Below the pieces are notes generated by a model that saw only the letters and a program-made list of their open reading frames with translations, was not told the origin of the DNA and did not search any database. The translations under genes and the position numbers were made by a program. This document shows positions 1-6,703 of a stretch of DNA of 15,636 bases, in pieces. Location: contig CAJPTB010000007.1 in the NCBI GenBank assembly GCA_905373325.1, positions 1-15,636 on the forward strand, given 5' to 3'. Positions within the stretch are counted from its first letter, which is position 1; each line of letters begins with the position of its first letter. Origin of the DNA: an uncultured Ancrocorticia sp. (GTDB taxonomy: Bacteria > Actinomycetota > Actinomycetes > Actinomycetales > Actinomycetaceae).

Positions 1-1095
1 GGCCTTCTGCTCGCCGTCGGCCGTTTTGTACGCCCGCAGCGGGCGCGCCACGTTCAGTTTCTCCTTGGCGCTCTTTTGTCCGTCGGCACTTTCGGCTTCG
101 CCTTGGGGCACTTCGGACGCCCCTGGTTTCGCGGCGTCCTTTTGCTTCTCTTCTTGCTTCTCTTCGTCAGTTTCGGCGACGAGAATCCCCGTTGGACTTT
201 CCCATTCGATGTCGATCGTGATTCGGTTGCCGTTGCGGAGCGTTGCCGGTTCGATGCCGCCAGTCTCACTAATGGGCTTCCCTTTCAGCCAGGCCTTGAG
301 GCCTTCGACGTCGTCGAGGCGTGCCTTCGCGAGCGAGTAGCAAGATTTAGTCTTGCCGTCCTTAGTTTTGTGCTTGGCGATCTTCACGCGTCCCCAGCCC
401 GCGCCCTTGCGCTTTCCGAAGGCGACGCGGCCCGAATCGAGGAGGCCTAGAATGACGGAGAAGAGCCGCTCTACGTCCGCCTCGAGCTCTTCGATCGTGG
501 GCTTATCTTCTTTCGCGAACCGGCACGGGTCGACTTCGGCGGTGATCCCCAGATGGAGCTTCTGGCCTTCGGGCGCCACTTCGTGGAAGAAGAGCGCGCC
601 GTCGCCCACCGATCCCCAGTAGCGATCGATGGCGATGCCCGGGCGGTGCATGAACGAATCCGCCTTCATGATGCCTTCGTTCGCCTTCTTGACGCCTCCG
701 AGGGACACCGTTTCGAAGGTCAGCGCCGACGCCCAGCTGGAAGGAGCGTCGTCTTTGCCACTTGCCTTTTCGTTATCTTGTTTTTCATCCTGTGGGCCCT
801 TTCCCCACAGAGCCTTCAACCGGTCCTTGAGCCTTTGGCTGTTTGAGATTTCCGGGTCCTCGACAAGATTGCGGTCGAGCGCCTCGAAAAATGCGGCCCG
901 CAGCGCACCTTTGACCGAGCGCCCCGTCAGCACGGGCGTTCCGCTGGCGTTGCGCGCGAATTGTTGCGGAACGGCCTTTCGATCGTCGTTGCCGATCGCT
1001 TTTGACCTTCTGTCGACTTCCTCCTCCGGCCCGCCGGAGTGAATGGGCGACGTCGTCACCAAAACGACGTCGAGCCTGTATCGCGTAAGACTCAT
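1..1095 (-). CDS. cas7: Cas7-family RAMP protein (Csm3-like), probably tandem Cas7, 3' end missing
   Basis: The frame is open from the ATG at 1095 to the left edge (365 codons, no stop), so the C-terminus lies outside the window. It is a backbone subunit expected to bind the crRNA and cut target RNA at regular spacing. Family marks are the N-terminal strand MSLTRYRLDVVLVTTSPIHS, the RAMP motif PVLTGRSVKGALR near residue 54, GSVGDGALFFHEV near residue 160, and a glycine-rich GAGWGRVKI loop near residue 228. After this full RAMP domain comes ITIDIEWESPTGILVAE, a Lys/Glu-rich linker, then RPLRAYKTADGEQ. This looks like the opening of a second RAMP module, hence the tandem-Cas7 reading (inference). 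The start has a strong AAGGAGGAG ribosome site and overlaps the upstream stop by ATGA. It is the last visible gene of the leftward operon. Confidence 0.82.
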   Translation of the reverse strand, partial: MSLTRYRLDVVLVTTSPIHSGGPEEEVDRRSKAIGNDDRKAVPQQFARNASGTPVLTGRSVKGALRAAFFEALDRNLVEDPEISNSQRLKDRLKALWGKGPQDEKQDNEKASGKDDAPSSWASALTFETVSLGGVKKANEGIMKADSFMHRPGIAIDRYWGSVGDGALFFHEVAPEGQKLHLGITAEVDPCRFAKEDKPTIEELEADVERLFSVILGLLDSGRVAFGKRKGAGWGRVKIAKHKTKDGKTKSCYSLAKARLDDVEGLKAWLKGKPISETGGIEPATLRNGNRITIDIEWESPTGILVAETDEEKQEEKQKDAAKPGASEVPQGEAESADGQKSAKEKLNVARPLRAYKTADGEQKA

Positions 1096-1367
1096 CGGTT
1101 CTCCTCCTTGGCGGTCTCTTTGGACGGCGACGTCGGATCCGCGTTAAGCAGCGTCGCCACGCTGGCGTTGAGCCGTGCTGCCACGCTGACGTTGAGCTGT
1201 GCTGTCGAGGTGGCGCTGTGCGGCGTCGGAATGGCGCTGGTTAGTGTTGTTGGGTTGGTGCCGTGCGACGTCGCCAGATTGTGGCCGATTTGCATTCTCA
1301 GGTTGGTGACGCGTGACGTCGCCGAATTCGTGATGGATCGCTGGTGAGTTAAGGTTGTAGGTTTCAT
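1092..1367 (-). CDS. small hypothetical protein (91 aa) inside the type III effector operon
   Basis: I do not recognise this protein. Its ATG (1365-1367) overlaps the stop of the Cas7-Csx10 gene as ATGA, and its TGA (1092-1094) overlaps the ATG of the cas7 gene the same way, so it closes an otherwise empty 268-nt gap in an operon where every other junction is also ATGA. No clear Shine-Dalgarno sequence precedes it, so translation would rely on coupling. The product is rich in Ser, Thr, Asn and Ala. Near the C-terminus it has three imperfect 8-residue units (TAQLNVSV, AARLNASV, ATLLNA) encoded by 24-bp DNA repeats. It ends in a charged SKETAKEENR tail. A small Cas11-like or Csx19-like subunit is possible by position only. 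It could also be a non-functional spacer frame. Confidence 0.5.
   Translation of the reverse strand: MKPTTLTHQRSITNSATSRVTNLRMQIGHNLATSHGTNPTTLTSAIPTPHSATSTAQLNVSVAARLNASVATLLNADPTSPSKETAKEENR
1141..1212. repeat. three imperfect 24-bp tandem repeats in the 91-aa gene
   Basis: Units run 1141-1164, 1165-1188 and 1189-1212 and share a GCGTTGAGC..TGCTG...ACGCTG pattern. The period is a multiple of three, so the frame is kept and the protein gains an 8-residue repeat. Confidence 0.75.
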
Positions 1368-4042
1368 TTTTCGTCCGAAAGAAAGTCGTTGCTGCGCAGG
1401 AGTTTGACGTGGAACCCCTTGCCGTCGTTGTCTCTGATGCTTAGCAGGGGATCGCCGACGACGAACCTGCCGTAGCCCTGGGCTCGCAATTCGCCGATGC
1501 CCACGGTTTCCAGTTCGCGCAATGCTGCGAGGGCCTTTTGCCGCTGCTCGGTGCTGTCTCCGAGGCAGACCTTGAGGACCGAACCGGCCTGGACGGCAAG
1601 GCGGGTCGCGCGAGGTTGGCCCTCGGCCGCCGACCAAGAATCGACCCGACGGTATCTCAATCCCGCTCGATACCGATGGTCGCCTTCGCAGCCGCTGACG
1701 TCTTGCTTGGGCAGTGTGCCGTCGTCGCATTTGGAGGACGATGTGCCGTTGTCGCGCTTGGAGGACGATGTGCCGTCATCGCGCTTGGGCGGCGTCATGC
1801 CGTTGCTGGCGTCTTGCTTGGACGCCGCAGTGCCCTCTTTGCCCGCCTTTTCTGCGGAGAAGAGTCTGATGCGCGCATCCGCGCTGTCGAAGGCGTCGGA
1901 GCAGTTGAACGCGTCGATAATGTCGCCTGAGCTGCCCGCCGCGCCGAGCGACCGCGAGCGCAGAAGAAGGTCGGAGGTGAACCAGATGGTCGTGGCGCCT
2001 TCGCTGTCCCATGCATCGGCGTTGCCCGTGTTTGCATTGTCGTCCAAGTTTGCGCGGACGTGGACATCTGTGACTGCGCTGTTCCCCGCAGCAGCGTTGC
2101 CGCCTACGGGTGCGCCGTTGCCACCTACGGCGTCGCTGCGGGCTGCGGCTGCGCCGTCGGACGCGTATTTCTCCGTCGTTTTGCACTCGGCGAGGCCGAA
2201 CGTTCCGGCGAGCCTGCGCGATCCGAGGCGGGCCTGTCCGCGCAGGATCTCGGGCAGCATTTCGCCGAGAGTGCGCTGGCTGACCTGCCGTGTATCGTTT
2301 TGCGGTTCTCCTGGCCGGTGCTCGCACAGATTCTTGGCGACCGTCGGCCGGTGCCTGTACAGACTCTCGGTGATCGTGACCTCGGATTGCAATGTGAGAC
2401 CCGCCGCGAGCGCCCGTACCAGGAAGAGCTGGCCGTCTTTCGCGGTTCCCCGAACGGCGTCGTGCGCGGTGGACTGGCGTCCGATCACCGGAGGCGCGCC
2501 CGTGCCGTACCTCGGCTTGCCGGATTCGCCGTCCCCGAAGTCGAAGATATAGCCCGACCGGACCGGAACGTGCACATCCTCCGGTTCCTTCGAGACGAGG
2601 CGGTTCCACAGTTCCCGCGTTGACGGGTCGGGGCCGCCGTCGGACTTGCTGGTGACGACCTTCGGATAGGAGAAGACCATGGGGACGGGCCTCCCGCGAA
2701 CCCCTGCGACGCATGCCGTCGCGTCCGAAACGAACAACTCGCCGTTGACCACTGCATTGCGAATTGTCTCGTCCGCAGGGAATTTGGCGCGCAGGCGCGA
2801 ATGCACCCACGCCAACACCACGGTTCCACGCAGGAAATCGAGCGAGCGCACCTCGTTGGACATCGGCACCTCGTAGGAGACCACCGGCGTTTTCAGTTCG
2901 ATGTTCAAATCAAACGAGCGGTACGACGGCGAATCGCCCCGGCCGTCCGCTTGACGGCCATCCGGTTTCCCTTTCGGCTCCGCTTGCCCTTGCTGATCGG
3001 CTTGCTTGGACGGATCCGTATCCTCCGGGCTCGTGATGCAAGGAGGTTTGCCCGGTGCGCCGACCTGAACTGGGGCAGGTGCCTTGGTGAGGCTATCGAG
3101 TTTCTCCTGAAGCCACTCTTTACATGACTCTTTACATGCGGCGTGGGCGGCTTTGGCTTGTTTTTCAACGGGACTGAGAGGCCGGCCTGCGCCCTCGTCG
3201 CAGCACGCAGAATCGCCCTCGCCGGAGTCCGCCGAGCCGCCGCTTTTGTTTCCGGCTGCGTGCCTACCCTCGTTGGAGAAGTCGCCGACGGTGATCTCGC
3301 ATCGCCCGTCGCCGTTCGTCTTCTCGGATCCGATCGCGGGCACGAGCGTCCCGGCCAGAGCCAACACAAACTTTGCGTCATCAATCGGTTTGGGGGCAGT
3401 CTGATTGGCGGTCTTGTCTTGATTTTCGTTCCAGATCTCTGGATCGACGAAGTCCACGCGGCCCCTGAGCACGCAGGCCGGGGCCCGCTCGATGATTCGG
3501 AAATGGTCGGGCTTTGCGGTGCCTGTTTCCTCGTCGATTGAGACGCTCACGACCTCGGTTATTTTGCCAATGCTTTCGTCCTCAGAGCCGCCGGTATTCC
3601 CGTCCGGTTTCCCGTCGCCGGGGACCTTCGCGTCTGTCTCGGCGTCCGCCTCGCCGTCTTTGGTTGCTTTCGCTTCTTTGCAGATGCGCGCATCGGAGAA
3701 GATGATCGCTCGCGGGACAGTCTGATCGGCAGATGCGTTCGGGTTGTCGCTTTGGCCTGCCGAATCGCTGGGATCACAATCCTCGTCGGTATCTCCGAAG
3801 TTCGGCGCGCCTCCGAAAAGCGAACCGATGAAATCGTGCCACTTTCCCTTTCGTCCGCCGTCAAGAGCTCGGGCCACGATGAGCGCCTGCTCGCGAATTA
3901 CTCCGGTGACGGTGGTTCCTCGCACCACGGGCTGGTTGTTTTCGTCAACTTCGACAACGGAATTAGCGCCGCCCGCATAGCCGACGCCGGTGCCCACGCC
4001 CCAGTCGGACGTGAATCTGATCGTCACGGGGATGCTGTTCAT
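1364..4042 (-). CDS. csx10: Cas7-Csx10 (Cas5-type) RAMP fusion protein, type III-D-like
   Basis: This 892-aa protein is a structural subunit of the type III complex, expected to hold the crRNA 5' handle and contact Cas10. The first half resembles Cas7/Csm3: SDWGVGTG (12-19), PVVRGTTVTGVIR (38-50), a PRAIIFSDARI strand, an ETGTAKPDHFRIIE segment, and an aliphatic FVLALAGTLVPAIG helix. From about residue 374 it resembles Csx10: a LRGTVVLAW motif (404-412), a FSYPK segment, AGSVLKVCL, and the glycine-rich GIGELRAQGYGR (848-859). The order matches Csx10 proteins known from type III-D systems. Long polar low-complexity stretches interrupt both halves, including three 9-residue repeats of the DDGTSSSKR type, so it is longer than usual. 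An AGGAGG site precedes the ATG, which overlaps the cas10 stop (ATGA). Assignment to RAMP is firm. The Csx10 assignment is by motif recognition only. Confidence 0.85.
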   Translation of the reverse strand: MNSIPVTIRFTSDWGVGTGVGYAGGANSVVEVDENNQPVVRGTTVTGVIREQALIVARALDGGRKGKWHDFIGSLFGGAPNFGDTDEDCDPSDSAGQSDNPNASADQTVPRAIIFSDARICKEAKATKDGEADAETDAKVPGDGKPDGNTGGSEDESIGKITEVVSVSIDEETGTAKPDHFRIIERAPACVLRGRVDFVDPEIWNENQDKTANQTAPKPIDDAKFVLALAGTLVPAIGSEKTNGDGRCEITVGDFSNEGRHAAGNKSGGSADSGEGDSACCDEGAGRPLSPVEKQAKAAHAACKESCKEWLQEKLDSLTKAPAPVQVGAPGKPPCITSPEDTDPSKQADQQGQAEPKGKPDGRQADGRGDSPSYRSFDLNIELKTPVVSYEVPMSNEVRSLDFLRGTVVLAWVHSRLRAKFPADETIRNAVVNGELFVSDATACVAGVRGRPVPMVFSYPKVVTSKSDGGPDPSTRELWNRLVSKEPEDVHVPVRSGYIFDFGDGESGKPRYGTGAPPVIGRQSTAHDAVRGTAKDGQLFLVRALAAGLTLQSEVTITESLYRHRPTVAKNLCEHRPGEPQNDTRQVSQRTLGEMLPEILRGQARLGSRRLAGTFGLAECKTTEKYASDGAAAARSDAVGGNGAPVGGNAAAGNSAVTDVHVRANLDDNANTGNADAWDSEGATTIWFTSDLLLRSRSLGAAGSSGDIIDAFNCSDAFDSADARIRLFSAEKAGKEGTAASKQDASNGMTPPKRDDGTSSSKRDNGTSSSKCDDGTLPKQDVSGCEGDHRYRAGLRYRRVDSWSAAEGQPRATRLAVQAGSVLKVCLGDSTEQRQKALAALRELETVGIGELRAQGYGRFVVGDPLLSIRDNDGKGFHVKLLRSNDFLSDEK
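1715..1795. repeat. three 27-bp tandem repeats within the Cas7-Csx10 gene
   Basis: Units run 1715-1741, 1742-1768 and 1769-1795, each beginning TGTGCCGT. A weaker fourth copy follows. They encode 9-residue units such as DDGTSSSKR in a predicted disordered insert of the Csx10-like half. Confidence 0.75.
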
Positions 4043-6528
4043 TTCCTTGCCTCCTGGGAAGCGGCAGCGGGGCCGTTTCCGCTCGTCGAATCGCTGTTTC
4101 CTTGGCCTGCCTTGCCTGCGTGGCCGGTGACGCCCTCTTGAATTGCGTCGCTTTGATGGTGTTGGTCTGTCGCGCTCTTCTGGCCCGCTGCGCCTTTTTG
4201 GCCCGTTTCTTTTCTTGTCAGTTCTTCCAGATAGCTTTGCGGGAGCAAATCGGCCAATTCGATCAGATCGAAAAGATCATTTGGCGTCAATTGTTTCCAA
4301 TTAGGTGCGTCTTGTTCCTTCCGGTTAGGTGCGTCTTGTTCCTTCCGACTAGATCTGTCTTGTTCCTTCCGACTGGGTGCGCCTCGACCTGAATTCTTCG
4401 TCCCCGCGTCGTTTTGAGGTAAATCGCCGGAAGCTTGGGTCGCATTTGGTTTCTGCTCCTCTCTACTTTTACGGGCAGACTCCAAACTCTCGAGGGCCAC
4501 GTTCCATTCGTCGACAATTTTCTTGGCCACGGAGCTCGGATTATTCCAGTCGAGCTTCTGCTTGCCGCCTGACTCGCGGTTCTTTGGTTCGTCGATGTTC
4601 GATTCGCTTTGGCCGATTGATGTTTTGAATATTTCTCTTGTGAGGCGTGAGATTTCTTCTCCCATGCCGCGTTTGGCGGCATCGGACTGGATCTTTCTGA
4701 TCCTCGTGGCCCGCGTCATCGGGAAACGAAGTTCCTCGTTTGGCGAGCCCTTCAAGTCTTTTCTTGGAGAGCCTTGCAAGTCTTCGTTTAGCGATCCCCT
4801 TTCTTCGTTTGGCGATCCCGTTGGGTTTTTGTCAGATTTTTGACTTTGCGGCAGCCCAATGAAAAGCCTGGTGTACTTGTACATATCTTTCCATGTGGGG
4901 TGTCCATGTGGGCTTTCCATGATTTCCTTGGCGACAGAGCGGTCTTCTTTCGCCTTAACGTCAAGGTCGACGTCAGACACCCCGAGGTCGACGTCGGACA
5001 CCCCGAGGTCGACGTCGGATATCACCTTGAACGGCCGGCGCGTGAAGGACTCATAGGAGCGCAACAACTCGTCGGGGTCTAAAACGGTTGAATCGAACAG
5101 CACGTGAAAGTTCAGAGTGGAGCATTCTTCTCCTTTGACCTTGCCGAGGGCTTTCGCGCTTTTGATGAGCTTTTCCGCAAGGTCGTAGGCGATGTGGAAG
5201 GGGAACTTCCTGCGGACGATTGCGATGCCCGCCGCGGCCGTCATTGGGCCTCCTTGCTTTTTGCCCGTGCTTTTCGGGTTTCCGTTCTCGTCGTTGTTAC
5301 CTGCGTTTTCTGCTCCGCTTTTTGCGCCTTCGTTCTTGCCTCGCCTGCTTTCCGGGCCTAAATGCTTGAGGAGCTCGTCTTTGCCGGTCTCCTCTTCGAA
5401 CGCGGTGAGGAACTTTTCCGTGAAAGGCAGTGCGTAAGTCGCATCGGTGATGACGGTGGCGTCGTCTCCGCCGAGGATCACCGGCACAACAGGGATCGCC
5501 CCAATGTCAGGGCGTTTTTCGTTTTTTGCCTTCCCGTGAGCCTTTGCTTCCTTTTCAGATTCTTTCTCGGCGAGAAAGGCGACTTCCAACCAGGCAGTGA
5601 GGAATGACTTCTGCATCGCGTCCTTGAGGCGTCTGTTGATCTCGAGAAGGAAGCAACGAACAGCGTCCGACGGAGCGTCCTCTTCTGTAGCTGTCGAGTA
5701 ATCTTTCGCGCCGCGTACTTCCTCTTCAAAATCAGGTCTCGGAATGCGCTTGAGCGCGCTTACGAGGTCGCGCATAATCCCGCCGACGCCGTTGCCGTCG
5801 ATATGGATCACAGCCACCTTCGAAAGGCGTTCGTCCTCAATGCGATCCCTGCCGTCAGCAGTCTCAGAGCTGATCGACTGTTCAAGCATTTTCTCTAGCA
5901 TCGTCGGGTCGCGGACAAGAAGATCTTTGCGTTCCAGCAGATCTGGGTGTTCTCTAGCGAAACTCATGAACTGGTTGCGTGCGTCATTGGCCCGATATCG
6001 GCAAACTCTGCTTGAAAGTGAGAGGGCGGTCTCCTTGTCGTCTTTCGCCTCGTCGCAGACGCCCAATCGCGACGACGCTGGAAGCGCCGAGTCTCGTCCG
6101 CGCTGAAGGAAAGGCATCTGCGAAAATCTTGCCTGCGCGGGAGGGCGATTGAGCGCGTACTCAGCGGCCTTCCTGTGCACTTCCTTGAGGTCGCGATTGC
6201 TGATGCGGGGACGCTTGACTTCGTTGCCGGGATCGCACATGTCGACGAAGACCCCGGAAACGTCCAAGCCGGGTGCGGCAGAAAAGGCTTTACGGGTGAC
6301 TTGGCCGATCAGCTTGCGCGCATCGTCTTCGGTCGCGACGGTCAGGATGACCTTGCCGGACGACTTCGAGACCCAGCCGACCTTGTCGATGCCGAGACAG
6401 TTGGCCGCTTGCTCGGTCCAGTCGGCAAGCTGCGTGATGAGGTAGGAGGCCCCAACGTTTTCACGCAAACGTGGGGAAGAGAAGACAAACCGCTGATTTC
6501 CGTTGGTCTCCAACATGACGAGTTTCAT
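4039..6528 (-). CDS. cas10: Cas10 (HD-less, cyclase-competent palm protein)
   Basis: Cas10 is the large type III subunit that makes cyclic oligoadenylate (or, in some systems, SAM-AMP) when target RNA is bound. The protein opens directly with a palm-type strand (MKLVMLETNGNQRFVF, then LRENVGASYLI), and I see no N-terminal HD nuclease domain. The motif AVIHIDGNGVGG (D244) resembles the palm metal site. The cyclase signature GGDD is intact at residues 353-356 in the context PVILGGDDATVI. It is followed by GIAIVRRKFPFHIAYDLAEKLIKSAK, typical of the second palm domain. The rest of the 829 residues holds charged low-complexity inserts with 7- and 8-residue tandem repeats. A strong AAGGAGGGC ribosome site sits just before the ATG at 6528. 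It is the first gene of the leftward operon and overlaps the next gene by ATGA. Activity is inferred from motifs. Confidence 0.93.
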   Translation of the reverse strand: MKLVMLETNGNQRFVFSSPRLRENVGASYLITQLADWTEQAANCLGIDKVGWVSKSSGKVILTVATEDDARKLIGQVTRKAFSAAPGLDVSGVFVDMCDPGNEVKRPRISNRDLKEVHRKAAEYALNRPPAQARFSQMPFLQRGRDSALPASSRLGVCDEAKDDKETALSLSSRVCRYRANDARNQFMSFAREHPDLLERKDLLVRDPTMLEKMLEQSISSETADGRDRIEDERLSKVAVIHIDGNGVGGIMRDLVSALKRIPRPDFEEEVRGAKDYSTATEEDAPSDAVRCFLLEINRRLKDAMQKSFLTAWLEVAFLAEKESEKEAKAHGKAKNEKRPDIGAIPVVPVILGGDDATVITDATYALPFTEKFLTAFEEETGKDELLKHLGPESRRGKNEGAKSGAENAGNNDENGNPKSTGKKQGGPMTAAAGIAIVRRKFPFHIAYDLAEKLIKSAKALGKVKGEECSTLNFHVLFDSTVLDPDELLRSYESFTRRPFKVISDVDLGVSDVDLGVSDVDLDVKAKEDRSVAKEIMESPHGHPTWKDMYKYTRLFIGLPQSQKSDKNPTGSPNEERGSLNEDLQGSPRKDLKGSPNEELRFPMTRATRIRKIQSDAAKRGMGEEISRLTREIFKTSIGQSESNIDEPKNRESGGKQKLDWNNPSSVAKKIVDEWNVALESLESARKSREEQKPNATQASGDLPQNDAGTKNSGRGAPSRKEQDRSSRKEQDAPNRKEQDAPNWKQLTPNDLFDLIELADLLPQSYLEELTRKETGQKGAAGQKSATDQHHQSDAIQEGVTGHAGKAGQGNSDSTSGNGPAAASQEARK
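4285..4380. repeat. 24-bp tandem repeats in the 3' part of cas10
   Basis: Four units with a 24-bp period share GTCTTGTTCCTTCCG (starts near 4285, 4309, 4333 and 4357). The first is diverged. They encode the RKEQDAPN/RKEQDRSS 8-residue units of a charged linker. Confidence 0.8.
4964..5026. repeat. three 21-bp tandem repeats in cas10
   Basis: Units run 4964-4984, 4985-5005 and 5006-5026, each starting AGGTCGACGTC. The first two differ at one base. They encode three copies of a 7-residue SDVDLGV unit after the second palm domain. Confidence 0.85.
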
Positions 6529-6565
6529 TCAAGCCCTCCTTTGGGCTACTGAGGTGTACACGAGA

Positions 6566-6571
6566 AGCCTA
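6566..6571 (-). promoter_or_regulatory. candidate -10 element of the cas10 operon
   Basis: Read on the minus strand this is TAGGCT inside ACTAGGCTT (6565-6573), 37 nt upstream of the cas10 ATG. TAGGCT fits the actinobacterial TAnnnT -10 pattern. A weak -35-like GTGAAA lies 17 nt farther upstream. The same 9-mer faces the opposite gene, so it may instead be an operator. Confidence 0.45.
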
Positions 6572-6649
6572 GTACTTTTCGGCCGAGTTTTCACGACTTT
6601 TTCTTCGGAAAATTTTGGAATAGTATGGACGCTTCCGGGGCGGTAAGAC

Positions 6650-6655
6650 TAGGCT
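6650..6655 (+). promoter_or_regulatory. candidate -10 element of the effector gene pair
   Basis: TAGGCT lies inside ACTAGGCTT (6648-6656), about 48 nt upstream of the ATG at 6704. A TGGACG -35-like hexamer (6626-6631) stands 18 nt before it. It mirrors the copy on the cas10 side. TAGTAT at 6621-6626 is a competing -10 candidate. Confidence 0.45.
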
Positions 6656-6703
6656 TGCTCCGGGGGTCGGTTGTGGCCCCGTTCACTCAAAGAGGAGGCA
6701 GCG

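Noticed and set aside
1497..2810. Long frames on both strands within the Cas7-Csx10 gene
   Set aside because: They lack recognisable motifs and sit inside a frame with clear RAMP motifs and ATGA coupling at both ends.
4039..6528. Possible HD nuclease domain in Cas10
   Set aside because: The protein starts with palm-type sequence and I see no HD pair near the N-terminus.
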